Shown here piece by piece: positions 7,001-13,517 of a DNA stretch of 14,097 bases. Each line of letters begins with the position of its first letter. Position 1 is the first letter of the stretch. The stretch is from contig JAHFCY010000068.1 in assembly GCA_023249255.1 (NCBI GenBank), positions 1-14,097 of the forward strand, in the 5' to 3' direction. Source of the DNA: Candidatus Lindowiibacteriota bacterium (lineage in GTDB: Bacteria > Lindowbacteria > 2-12-FULL-62-27). The notes beneath the pieces are model-generated. The model saw only the letters and a list, made by a program, of their open reading frames with translations, had not been told where the DNA came from and searched no databases. Both the position numbers and the translations under genes were made by a program.

Positions 7001-8434
7001 ATCCTCCATCAGTCTCTGATCCGATAAATCGGTCTCGAATTTTCCAAGGTTAATTCCTATCCTATAGCCTCTATCACTTGAAAAATGAGGCAAATTATTT
7101 CAATTTGCTGGGGAAGTGATGGATCAAAACAGGTGTATTTCGTCGTGGTTCGACCACGGTAGGCGCTTTTTGGGCTGTTTTTTTTCGAGTTGGAGGCCAA
7201 CTTGAATTGATCCAGTCTGTCCGAATCTTTTTTTCCTCATTGTAGGTTCCTAGATGATGCTCCTTGATGAAAATTTTTTGCTGTTTTAGTGGAAGTCACC
7301 ACTGATCTGGATTCCTCTATGAAAATAGGGCCGTTCTACCGACAAGACATCGGCTTTAATCGAGCTTGGAACCCAACAAACATCGTCATGAAAATTTCTT
7401 CAGCGTCTCAAATACGTTGCCGGATAGCCTTTGAGCGCTTGAAGGACACAAAGGCTGGTCGAGGTAGCCTTCTCTTGATGTTGTGACTTAAGAACGTGTC
7501 ACGCGAGGTAAAAACTCGTGTGAATAGTTGGCAGGTGTCTCCGAGGATGGCACGTGGCGTATGGCGGAGGTTGTGTCTTTGCTTCCGCAGATGTGTTGTG
7601 CCGATCTCTTCAGGGTTCTCGGGCGGCGGGTGGATTGGGCAGGGCGTACACGGTCACAGTTGAGGGCATCTTTGGTCCAAGCCGCTATCAGACGTGAAAT
7701 TTTTTTGTCGAAACGCCGGAATCGATTTGCTCGGATTGTGTGTTCGACTGACATGAAGTGGGGTGAATAGAGTGCATAGTACCCATTTAGACCAATTTTT
7801 TTCGCATGGAGTCCGAAGTTGTGATTGGTGGAACCGGGCCGGTGCGAAGTGCTCGAATCGCTCGATGTGCCACTGTGGATAATTTCTGTTGTTGCTTCCC
7901 TGAAATGAATCTCCTCAAGGTCAAGTTCGTCCGGCGGCGTCCTCAAGTCGCGCGTAGTTACCTTATTTTAAGTCAGGGCGCTGGAATTGTCTCAAGTTGG
8001 ATCGGGATCCTGCGGTGGGTCGCGGCCGTTCCAGCGCGGCGGATGCCCTCAATGTCTGCGGCCAGGATTTCTTTCAAGCAAGCGCTGGAGGGCTTGAGTT
8101 GGCGGGGTATCGGTTGTTGTCGGAGACGCTGACGGAGGTTTGGCTGAAGTAGAGAGCGGGATATTCAGGTGGGGAACGTGAAGGAAGGAGGCAGTTTTCA
8201 CTGTGGGTCATTCAAGTCGAAAAAAATTTTTCCGGCGCGAGTGAAAATTTTGGCGTCCGACAGGCAAATTTGACATAATGGTGGCGATCGGATCTTGAAG
8301 ACGGTTTGAAGGCCGATTTACGAGTCAATTTCGTCGACCCAAAGTTGAAGTGATTTCAAAGGGGGTGTGTCGGCATTCCAACATCGACCCAGGAGACTTC
8401 CGGATTCATTTTCAATGTCGGATCCACGTCATCC
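7001..8434. other. Gene-poor region (about 1.4 kb), T-tract rich, no supported gene
   Basis: No frame here gives a recognisable protein; the longest frames are Ser/Thr/Arg/His-rich or Cys/Arg-rich and look like chance. The stretch is more A+T-rich than its surroundings, with T-tracts of 6-8 at 7178-7185, 7228-7234, 7274-7279, 7700-7706 and 7796-7802, and an A7T5 block at 8220-8231. Short hairpins are visible: CGTGGT-tcg-ACCACG (7144-7158), AGTGG/CCACT (7288-7303) and AAGGCT/AGCCTT (7451-7471). None is followed closely by a T-tract, so they are not clear terminators. It could be decayed coding DNA, a non-coding RNA locus or plain spacer. Confidence 0.45.
8250..8279 (+). promoter_or_regulatory. 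Possible sigma-70-type promoter before the TPR/zinc-ribbon/DUF2007 gene
   Basis: TTGGCG (8250-8255, four of six to TTGACA) lies 18 bp before CATAAT (8274-8279, five of six to TATAAT). It would give a leader of about 300 nt before the preferred start at 8588. The match is modest and such pairs arise by chance. Confidence 0.25.
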
Positions 8435-8577
8435 ATGGACAGTTCCTGTGAATGTCCGGATCCCGAAGACACGATCGTTCTGACCCCTTCCTCCCTGGGA
8501 TACACGGGGGTCATGTCCCAGCCGATCGATGGAATCGACCCGGCCGTCGCAGAAGTTCCGAAATCCCCCAATTTTCC

Positions 8578-8582
8578 GGAGG
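8578..8582 (+). promoter_or_regulatory. Strong ribosome binding site fixing the 8588 start
   Basis: GGAGG ends five bases before the ATG at 8588, ideal spacing. The upstream in-frame ATGs at 8435 and 8513 have weaker or no such site, which is why 8588 was chosen. Confidence 0.6.
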
Positions 8583-8587
8583 CGAAC

Positions 8588-9877
8588 ATGGTGTTGGCCG
8601 TGCTCATTCTGGCGGCCGCCGCCGCGACCATCATTCTCGCACGGACGTATCGCCGGCGGTCGAAGGAACGTGCGGCCGAGACTTCGGAGTCGAAGATGGA
8701 GAGGGGCAAACGGTACTATGAGGCCGCGGAGTACGACCGTGCGATCCGGTGCTTTGAAGACGTAATTAAATCCGATCCAACGGCCAAAAATCCGGCGGCG
8801 CACTATCATTTCGGCCATGCGCTTCGGATGCGCGGATACCTGTGCGACGCCATCGACGAGTGGGTGGCGTGTTCGCTGGATGATCCCGACGGTGATTTGG
8901 GGAAGGAGGCCTACCAACTGGCCCAGCGGTGGCGGGCTCACCAGGTGTTGCATGACACGGAAGAGTGCCCGCAGTGCGGTGCGCCTTGCCGGTTGTTCGA
9001 TCTTCGGTGCGGCCGCTGCAAGCAGGAGCTGAAACGGACGATCATCCCCTGCGGCGTCTGCGGTCGCCCGATGATCCGGGAAGCGCAACTATGCATTCAT
9101 TGTTTGCCGGACGAGATCAAGGTCGAGGTGGCGTCGGGGCTGGATTGGCCGGTTGTGAAAACGACAATGGTGGACTGGGAAGCCCAGCTCATCAAGAGCC
9201 GGCTCGAGTCGGCGGGCATCCCATGCGTATTGACGGGCGAAAAAGGCGCCGCCATCCCCCTGACGGTCGGGTATCTTGGGGAAATCCATGTCCGTGTCAC
9301 GCCATTGCAGTTGGCGGAAGCGGTGGAGTTGCTGAGGGTTGGCGTGTCTTCCGGCGATGTGGAATCCGTAATGAGCGATCCGCCGCCGGCCGATGATTCG
9401 AGTGCGTCGGAGAGGACGCAGACTGTCGGCGTCACAACTTCGGTCGATGGCACGGCGCAGACGGCGGCGGAAGAGGCAGTTGGCGTAGAAAATTGGACAG
9501 TCCGGCCTGACAGGTTGCATCGGTTCTGGAAACGTGCGGCCTTTTTCTTGCTCGTGCCTGTGGCCGCCGTATTCCTCTGGATTTTCGTGGATATCGACAG
9601 TTGGCGGACGGTGTCGGAAGTCGACGGATTCAAGATTCGTCAACGGGATATTGAAGTATCCCGTCAAGAAGCGAAAGAGGCGTTGCGCGGGCCATTCGAT
9701 TGGGATGTCGTCCAAAAAAAGTTGAACGAACTCGGGCGCAATCGTCTTCCGCAGGCTGAAGCGAACATCCTCCGGAAACATCTTCTCGCGGAGGGAGACC
9801 GGTATCACGCGGGACTCGACGATATGTCGCTTGTGAACTGGGGAATTTCGACCGGCCGAATCCGGCGGAAGGGATGA
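8588..9877 (+). CDS. Membrane protein with TPR, two zinc ribbons and DUF2007 domain
   Basis: From 8588 the product has 429 residues. A transmembrane helix at 1-19 is followed by YRRRSKER, which suggests the following part is cytoplasmic. Residues 37-115 form TPR-like helix pairs (GKRYYEAAEYDRAIRCFEDVI, then HYHFGHALRMRGY). Two zinc-ribbon pairs follow: C127/C130 with C141/C144, and C155/C158 with C169/C172. Residues 190-250 resemble DUF2007 (WEAQLIKSRLESAGIPCVLTGE, then GEIHVRVTPLQLAEAVELL). A Ser/Thr/Ala-rich linker leads to a second helix at about 316-335 and a charged C-terminal region of some 95 residues, probably periplasmic. The combination suggests a membrane scaffold or sensor; no catalytic site is seen. 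Starts at 8435 or 8513 would add 51 or 25 Pro/Ser/Asp-rich residues without a recognisable domain. It seems monocistronic and converges on the lipoprotein gene. Confidence 0.83.
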   Translation: MVLAVLILAAAAATIILARTYRRRSKERAAETSESKMERGKRYYEAAEYDRAIRCFEDVIKSDPTAKNPAAHYHFGHALRMRGYLCDAIDEWVACSLDDPDGDLGKEAYQLAQRWRAHQVLHDTEECPQCGAPCRLFDLRCGRCKQELKRTIIPCGVCGRPMIREAQLCIHCLPDEIKVEVASGLDWPVVKTTMVDWEAQLIKSRLESAGIPCVLTGEKGAAIPLTVGYLGEIHVRVTPLQLAEAVELLRVGVSSGDVESVMSDPPPADDSSASERTQTVGVTTSVDGTAQTAAEEAVGVENWTVRPDRLHRFWKRAAFFLLVPVAAVFLWIFVDIDSWRTVSEVDGFKIRQRDIEVSRQEAKEALRGPFDWDVVQKKLNELGRNRLPQAEANILRKHLLAEGDRYHAGLDDMSLVNWGISTGRIRRKG

Positions 9878-9926
9878 CAGTGTTAGTCTATCAGTCCTCA
9901 AATCGACGGTGTCCGTTATTCTTTCG

Positions 9927-9947
9927 GTTGTCCTGAATCAAGACAAC
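9927..9947. promoter_or_regulatory. Inverted repeat upstream of the left sigma-54 promoter (candidate activator site)
   Basis: GTTGTC and GACAAC flank nine bases, giving a 21-bp dyad. Its centre is about 109 bp before the -12 GC of the promoter at 10031-10047, a usual distance for an enhancer bound by an NtrC-class regulator. An outer pair CGGTTG/CAACCG (9925-9930, 9954-9959) could instead form a longer imperfect hairpin. An activator role is inferred from position only. Confidence 0.35.
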
Positions 9948-10030
9948 TTCTTCCAACCGTGCGCCCCGCCGGAACTGTGTATTCCTCTGTATGTTAGAAG
10001 AATAATAACTCTCCCTGTCAATAATTATCC

Positions 10031-10047
10031 TTGGAACGGAAATTGCT
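10031..10047 (+). promoter_or_regulatory. Sigma-54 (-24/-12) promoter pointing toward the kinase-regulator operon
   Basis: TTGGAACGGAAATTGCT matches the sigma-54 consensus YTGGCACGRNNNTTGCW at every defined base except A for C at the fifth position. GG (10033-10034) and GC (10045-10046) have the required spacing. With C10046 as -12, transcription would start near 10058, the last base of the lipoprotein gene on the opposite strand. The transcript would run antisense through that gene and then into the kinase gene at 10444. The -24 hexamer is identical to the one in the promoter at 13402. Confidence 0.55.
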
Positions 10048-10057
10048 CAAAGTAAAC

Positions 10058-10408
10058 TTATGGCTCTATTTTTGTCGCCAGGCCTTTTTGAAATCTCACA
10101 ATGCGTTCGGCAACGAATCCTCGGTATGCCCGGTCCTCGGTGTCGCTCCAGTTTCGGATTCGGCCCCATTTCCATGTTACACCCGCGCTTGCAGTGTCAG
10201 TTTCGATCCGTTTCGGGGACCCCAGAAGAGACCGGATCATCTCCTCGCTCATCCCGGTCGCCGGAATCCCCTTCAAGTAGGACTCCTTGACCCATGACGG
10301 TATATCCGGATGGGAGCGCAGATACGCTTCGCGAGCGGATGTGCAGGACACGAGAAACAGGGCGGAAAGGATCAGGATGAGAAAGCGCGCATGGAGAGTT
10401 AATTTCAT
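10058..10408 (-). CDS. Small BamE/SmpA-like lipoprotein
   Basis: The 116-residue product begins with a lipoprotein signal peptide ending in the lipobox L19-V20-S21-C22. The mature part is short and resembles the SmpA/OmlA (BamE-like) fold: SWVKESYLKGIPATGMSEEMIRSLLGSP, where a 'G(M/T)xxxVxxLLGxP'-type helix is typical, followed by a WKWGR strand. BamE-like proteins sit at the inner face of the outer membrane and help assemble membrane proteins or stabilise the envelope; the exact role of this one is unknown. GGGAGG stands just before the ATG. It is divergent from the kinase gene with 35 bp between starts, and a sigma-54 promoter on the opposite strand would transcribe its entire length in antisense. 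Confidence 0.8.
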   Translation of the reverse strand: MKLTLHARFLILILSALFLVSCTSAREAYLRSHPDIPSWVKESYLKGIPATGMSEEMIRSLLGSPKRIETDTASAGVTWKWGRIRNWSDTEDRAYRGFVAERIVRFQKGLATKIEP

Positions 10409-10443
10409 GACCTCCCAATATCATATCCGGATGGATTTGTGAA

Positions 10444-11868
10444 ATGAACCTCGGCCTTCGCGGCAAAGTCATTGTGGTCTGGATCGTCTCGCAGGTGGCG
10501 ATGCTGAGCGTCGTCGGATATTTCAGTTTTCATCGCGCACACGATTTGATCGAGCAGGAACTCCTCGACCACCTCAAGACGCGCATGCGGCTGGTGGCGG
10601 CGCAGGTATCCGCCGGCGAGATCACCCTCGATCAAGCCCAGCAATTGATCGCCGATCATCCCAATGTCCTGCGCGCGCGTGTCGAAACCGAATACGGGCC
10701 CGACCCATGGCGGCGCATGCCGCGTGTTTCCGACACCCTGCCGGTCACCATCCACGAAATCGGCGAAGGCGAAGGCCTGTTACACCTGTTGGGGCACATT
10801 TTTTGGGCCTCGATTCCGATCGGCAACGGCGACACGCGCCTCGTGGCCGTGTACGGCACCGCCAAAGTCAACGCCGCGTTCGCCAGGATTTCTGAAACAT
10901 CGATCTGGGCGCTTTTGTGTTTCAGCATGGTGACTGCGTTGGGTGCGTTCTGGACCGACCGGACGCTTCGGCGACACATCGGTTCTTTGACCCGCGCATC
11001 CGAAACCATTTCCCACGGAGACACCGGCGCGCAGGTCGAAATCCATACTCGCGACCCGCTTGAAAACCTGGCGGAAAGTTTCAATCACATGTCGATGCGT
11101 CTTGCGGAAAAAGAGAGCGAACTGATTGCTCTGAACCGAACGCTCGAGCAACGCGTGGACGAACGCACACTGCAACTACGCAAGACGCAGGAGGAACTGG
11201 TGAGGGCGGAAAAAGTGGCGGCGATCGGAAAGATGGCGGCCGGACTGGCCCATGAACTGCGAAATCCCATTTCAGGAGTCCGGTATGCCGTGGAAATTTT
11301 GACGGACCGGCGTGTCGACGCCGCCAAGCGCACGGAACTTCGCAGATTGACAATGAAGGGGCTCGACAGGGTTGAGCGGCTGGTCTCGGCCCTTCTCAAA
11401 CTGGCCCGGCAGGAAGTGTTGGGAAGCGAGCCGCTGAAATGCGAAATCGTCGAGTTGAGAGGTCTGATCGAGGAGGCGGGCCGGGAGGCGGGCGTCTGGG
11501 ATCAAATCAAATTTCAGGCGGAGTCCGAACAGGACGGAAAAGCGTTTGCCGATAAGGATGCAGTCGTCCAGATTTTGTCCAACCTCTTTCGAAATTCTGC
11601 GGAGGCCTCACCCGGCGGAACGATCCGGGTTTCCTTCGGACGATGCGGAGAGGCTTTCCGTATCTGCGTCGAGGACGACGGCCCCGGCGTGCCCGACACC
11701 GAACGAGAACGGATATTCGACGCGTTTTACACGACCAAAGCCACCGGCTCGGGGCTTGGACTGGCCGTCGCCCGGCACCTCGCCCGTTCGCAGGGCGGAG
11801 ACCTGAGGATCGAGGAATGCGGCGGACGGGCCTGCTTTTCATTGACTCTGCCAGCATCGTCCCGATGA
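10444..11868 (+). CDS. Membrane sensor histidine kinase (HAMP-HisKA-HATPase)
   Basis: The 474-residue product has a first membrane helix at about 8-27, an extracytoplasmic sensor region (about 30-150) I cannot assign to a family, a second helix at about 151-170, and a HAMP linker at about 171-222. A charged helix (222-258) leads to HisKA with the phosphoacceptor H270 in AGLAHELRNPISG. The HATPase part has the N-box around N380-N384 (ILSNLFRNSAEA), G1 box DDGPG (411-415), F-box FDAFYTTK and G2 box GSGLGL (435-440). It would autophosphorylate on H270 and pass the phosphate to the regulator encoded next, whose start overlaps its stop (ATGA). The ATG has only a poor ribosome site. A sigma-54 promoter 400 bp upstream may drive the pair. 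Confidence 0.93.
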   Translation: MNLGLRGKVIVVWIVSQVAMLSVVGYFSFHRAHDLIEQELLDHLKTRMRLVAAQVSAGEITLDQAQQLIADHPNVLRARVETEYGPDPWRRMPRVSDTLPVTIHEIGEGEGLLHLLGHIFWASIPIGNGDTRLVAVYGTAKVNAAFARISETSIWALLCFSMVTALGAFWTDRTLRRHIGSLTRASETISHGDTGAQVEIHTRDPLENLAESFNHMSMRLAEKESELIALNRTLEQRVDERTLQLRKTQEELVRAEKVAAIGKMAAGLAHELRNPISGVRYAVEILTDRRVDAAKRTELRRLTMKGLDRVERLVSALLKLARQEVLGSEPLKCEIVELRGLIEEAGREAGVWDQIKFQAESEQDGKAFADKDAVVQILSNLFRNSAEASPGGTIRVSFGRCGEAFRICVEDDGPGVPDTERERIFDAFYTTKATGSGLGLAVARHLARSQGGDLRIEECGGRACFSLTLPASSR

Positions 11869-13256
11869 CGGCGAATCCTGTCACTGACCGGCTGCGGCAG
11901 TCTGCGCGGGGGCGCATCCTGCTTCTGGACGACGACGAAGTCTTTCGAGAAACGCTGGCGATGAATCTTTCCTATGGCGGCTTTGACGTTCGGCCATATG
12001 CTTCCGCCGATCAAGCCATGGTGCATCTGGACAGCGACTCAACCCCCTTTGACGTTGCGCTCGTGGACTTGCGGATGCCCAGAATCGACGGCATGGTCTT
12101 TCTCCGGCAGTTGCGCGGTATCGATCCTTCCCTCCATATTATAATGATCACCGCCTACGGTGACGTCCCAACGGCGGTGGAAGCCCTGAAGGCCGGGGCT
12201 GCGGATTTTCTGCAAAAACCGGTGTCGACGGAATTTTTGCTGGCCAAACTCGACCGCATCTGTGCCATCCGCAAGGCCCATGCATCCGGCGGAAAAGACA
12301 CGGCCATCGTTTGCCAAAGCGCCGTCATGCGGCAACTTTTGACGGAAGCCCGACAGGTCGCCCCGGCGCCGTCCGGCATCCTCATTGTCGGAGAAACTGG
12401 AGTCGGCAAGGAACTTCTGGCGCGCCACATCCACAGGCACAGCGGCCGCAAAGGCGCGTTCGTTCCGGTCAACGCCGCCGCCATTCCACGCGAACTGGTC
12501 GCGGCGGAACTTTTCGGCCATAAAAAAGGAGCATTCACGGGTGCAGTCGGAGATCGAGCCGGTCTCTTCGTCGCCGCTCATGGTGGTACTCTGTTTCTGG
12601 ACGAAATTGGCGACATGCCCCTGGAACAACAGCCAAACCTCCTGCGCACGCTTCAGGACAGACGCGTCCGGCCGGTCGGATCGTCGGAAGAAACTGCCGT
12701 GGATGTCCGCATTCTCGCCGCAACGTCGCTTGATCCGGAGGAAGCGGTTTCTTCCGGACGTATCCGTCAGGATCTTTTTTATCGCCTCTGCGTCGTCGTC
12801 CTGCGCGTCCCCCCGCTTCGCGAGCGTAAGGAGGACATCCCGTCGTTGGTGATGCACATGCTCGGTCGCATCCGCCCACAATTGCCGGATACTCCGGACT
12901 CCGTTTCCCAGGATCTTCTCCATGCCCTGGCGCGGCATGACTGGCCGGGCAACGTCCGCGAACTGCAAAACGTCGTCATGCGAATGGCCCTCGGCTCCGC
13001 ATCGCGCGAACTTACGGTTTCCAACCTGCCGCCGGATTTTTCCGCCGCGCCCGTTACCGGATTCCACCCTCTGATCGATCCCCGGCGACTCATGGACATC
13101 GAACGCCGTGTCAGCCTCCCGGATATACTGGACCGGGTCGAACGGGAAATCGTTCAATGGGCCATGATCTTAAACGACGGCAACCGGACCAAGGCCGCGG
13201 AGATGTTGCGAATTCCCCGTTCAACCCTCAAGGAGAAACTGAAAAAGATTCCGTAG
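11865..13256 (+). CDS. NtrC-class sigma-54-dependent response regulator
   Basis: The start at 11865 overlaps the kinase stop; the frame is open further upstream but that part is a shadow. The 463-residue product has a receiver domain (17-135) with acidic pocket D22-D23-D24, phosphoacceptor D68 in LVDLRMP, T97 in ITAYGD and K118 in LQKPV. The AAA+ domain has Walker A GETGVGKE (176-183), GAFTGA (222-227) that contacts sigma-54, Walker B TLFLDE (242-247) and an arginine-rich sensor region (RQDLFYRL, PPLRERKEDI). The C-terminal FIS-type helix-turn-helix is at about 436-463 (NRTKAAEMLRIPRSTLKEKLKK). Every residue needed for activation by the kinase and for opening a sigma-54 promoter is present. 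Targets are not known, but two sigma-54 promoters flank this gene pair. Confidence 0.95.
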   Translation: MTANPVTDRLRQSARGRILLLDDDEVFRETLAMNLSYGGFDVRPYASADQAMVHLDSDSTPFDVALVDLRMPRIDGMVFLRQLRGIDPSLHIIMITAYGDVPTAVEALKAGAADFLQKPVSTEFLLAKLDRICAIRKAHASGGKDTAIVCQSAVMRQLLTEARQVAPAPSGILIVGETGVGKELLARHIHRHSGRKGAFVPVNAAAIPRELVAAELFGHKKGAFTGAVGDRAGLFVAAHGGTLFLDEIGDMPLEQQPNLLRTLQDRRVRPVGSSEETAVDVRILAATSLDPEEAVSSGRIRQDLFYRLCVVVLRVPPLRERKEDIPSLVMHMLGRIRPQLPDTPDSVSQDLLHALARHDWPGNVRELQNVVMRMALGSASRELTVSNLPPDFSAAPVTGFHPLIDPRRLMDIERRVSLPDILDRVEREIVQWAMILNDGNRTKAAEMLRIPRSTLKEKLKKIP

Positions 13257-13279
13257 CCCTCTTGGGTGATGAGTTGTAT

Positions 13280-13300
13280 GTGTGTCGTATACGGACACAC
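13280..13300. promoter_or_regulatory. Inverted repeat upstream of the right sigma-54 promoter (candidate activator site)
   Basis: GTGTGTC and GACACAC flank GTATACG, giving a 21-bp dyad whose middle also contains the palindrome GTATAC. Its centre is about 127 bp before the -12 GC of the promoter at 13402-13418. It is the best candidate binding site for the FIS-type domain of the regulator whose gene ends 24 bp before it. It could alternatively form a hairpin in the regulator mRNA, though no T-tract follows. Confidence 0.5.
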
Positions 13301-13401
13301 CGGCGGTTTTCCGCTACCTATTGACCAATGCGTCAGAGATGACTTTTCTCTATTCCGCATACAGTAAATAACTTCCAAATACTTCATCACGGATGCCCGC
13401 C

Positions 13402-13418
13402 TTGGAACCCTTTTTGCA
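13402..13418 (+). promoter_or_regulatory. Sigma-54 (-24/-12) promoter of the exported haem protein gene
   Basis: TTGGAACCCTTTTTGCA fits the sigma-54 consensus: TGGAAC (one change from TGGCAC), five bases, TTGC, then A. GG is at 13404-13405 and GC at 13416-13417. With C13417 as -12, the transcript would start near 13429, about 90 nt before the GTG at 13518. A gene for a sigma-54 activator lies directly upstream, which makes this reading much stronger than the match alone. Confidence 0.7.
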
Positions 13419-13429
13419 CATACCTACAC

Positions 13430-13496
13430 GAGGGGCATTTGTGTGTCCCCTCTACGGACGATTGGAAAATCGATCCGCCAAGGCCTTTTCGGCCTT
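13430..13496 (+). promoter_or_regulatory. Structured mRNA leader: three consecutive stem-loops
   Basis: Three hairpins fill the predicted leader: GAGGGG/CCCCTC (13430-13435 with 13447-13452), CGATT-GGAA-AATCG (13459-13472, closed by a GNRA-type tetraloop) and AAGGCC-TTTTC-GGCCTT (13480-13496). The first begins at +2 of the transcript predicted from the sigma-54 promoter. The ribosome site AAAGGGGG (13502-13509) lies just after the third. It may stabilise the message or regulate translation; I recognise no known riboswitch family. Confidence 0.45.
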
Positions 13497-13517
13497 ACAG
13501 CAAAGGGGGTTTTGAAT

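Noticed and set aside
7144-7185. Hairpin CGTGGT-tcg-ACCACG with a later T8 tract as a terminator
   Set aside because: The T-tract begins about 19 bases after the stem, too far for an intrinsic terminator.
7366-7376. A third TTGGAACCC, identical to the -24 part of the right sigma-54 promoter
   Set aside because: No TTGC follows at the required five-base spacing, so it cannot be a -24/-12 promoter.
7488-7946. A 152-codon open frame on the minus strand in the gene-poor region
   Set aside because: Composition is Ser/Thr/Arg/His-rich, there is no recognisable domain, no convincing ribosome site, and it overlaps similarly open plus-strand frames. It looks like a chance frame, though it cannot be excluded.
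9925-9959. Imperfect hairpin as a bidirectional terminator between converging genes
   Set aside because: The stem is short and interrupted and lacks a following T-run; the inner dyad is better explained, tentatively, as a binding site.
13430-13509. Possible GEMM (cyclic dinucleotide) riboswitch in the haem protein leader
   Set aside because: Such riboswitches precede cytochrome genes in some bacteria and a GNRA loop is present, but the conserved GEMM core around the ligand site is not seen.
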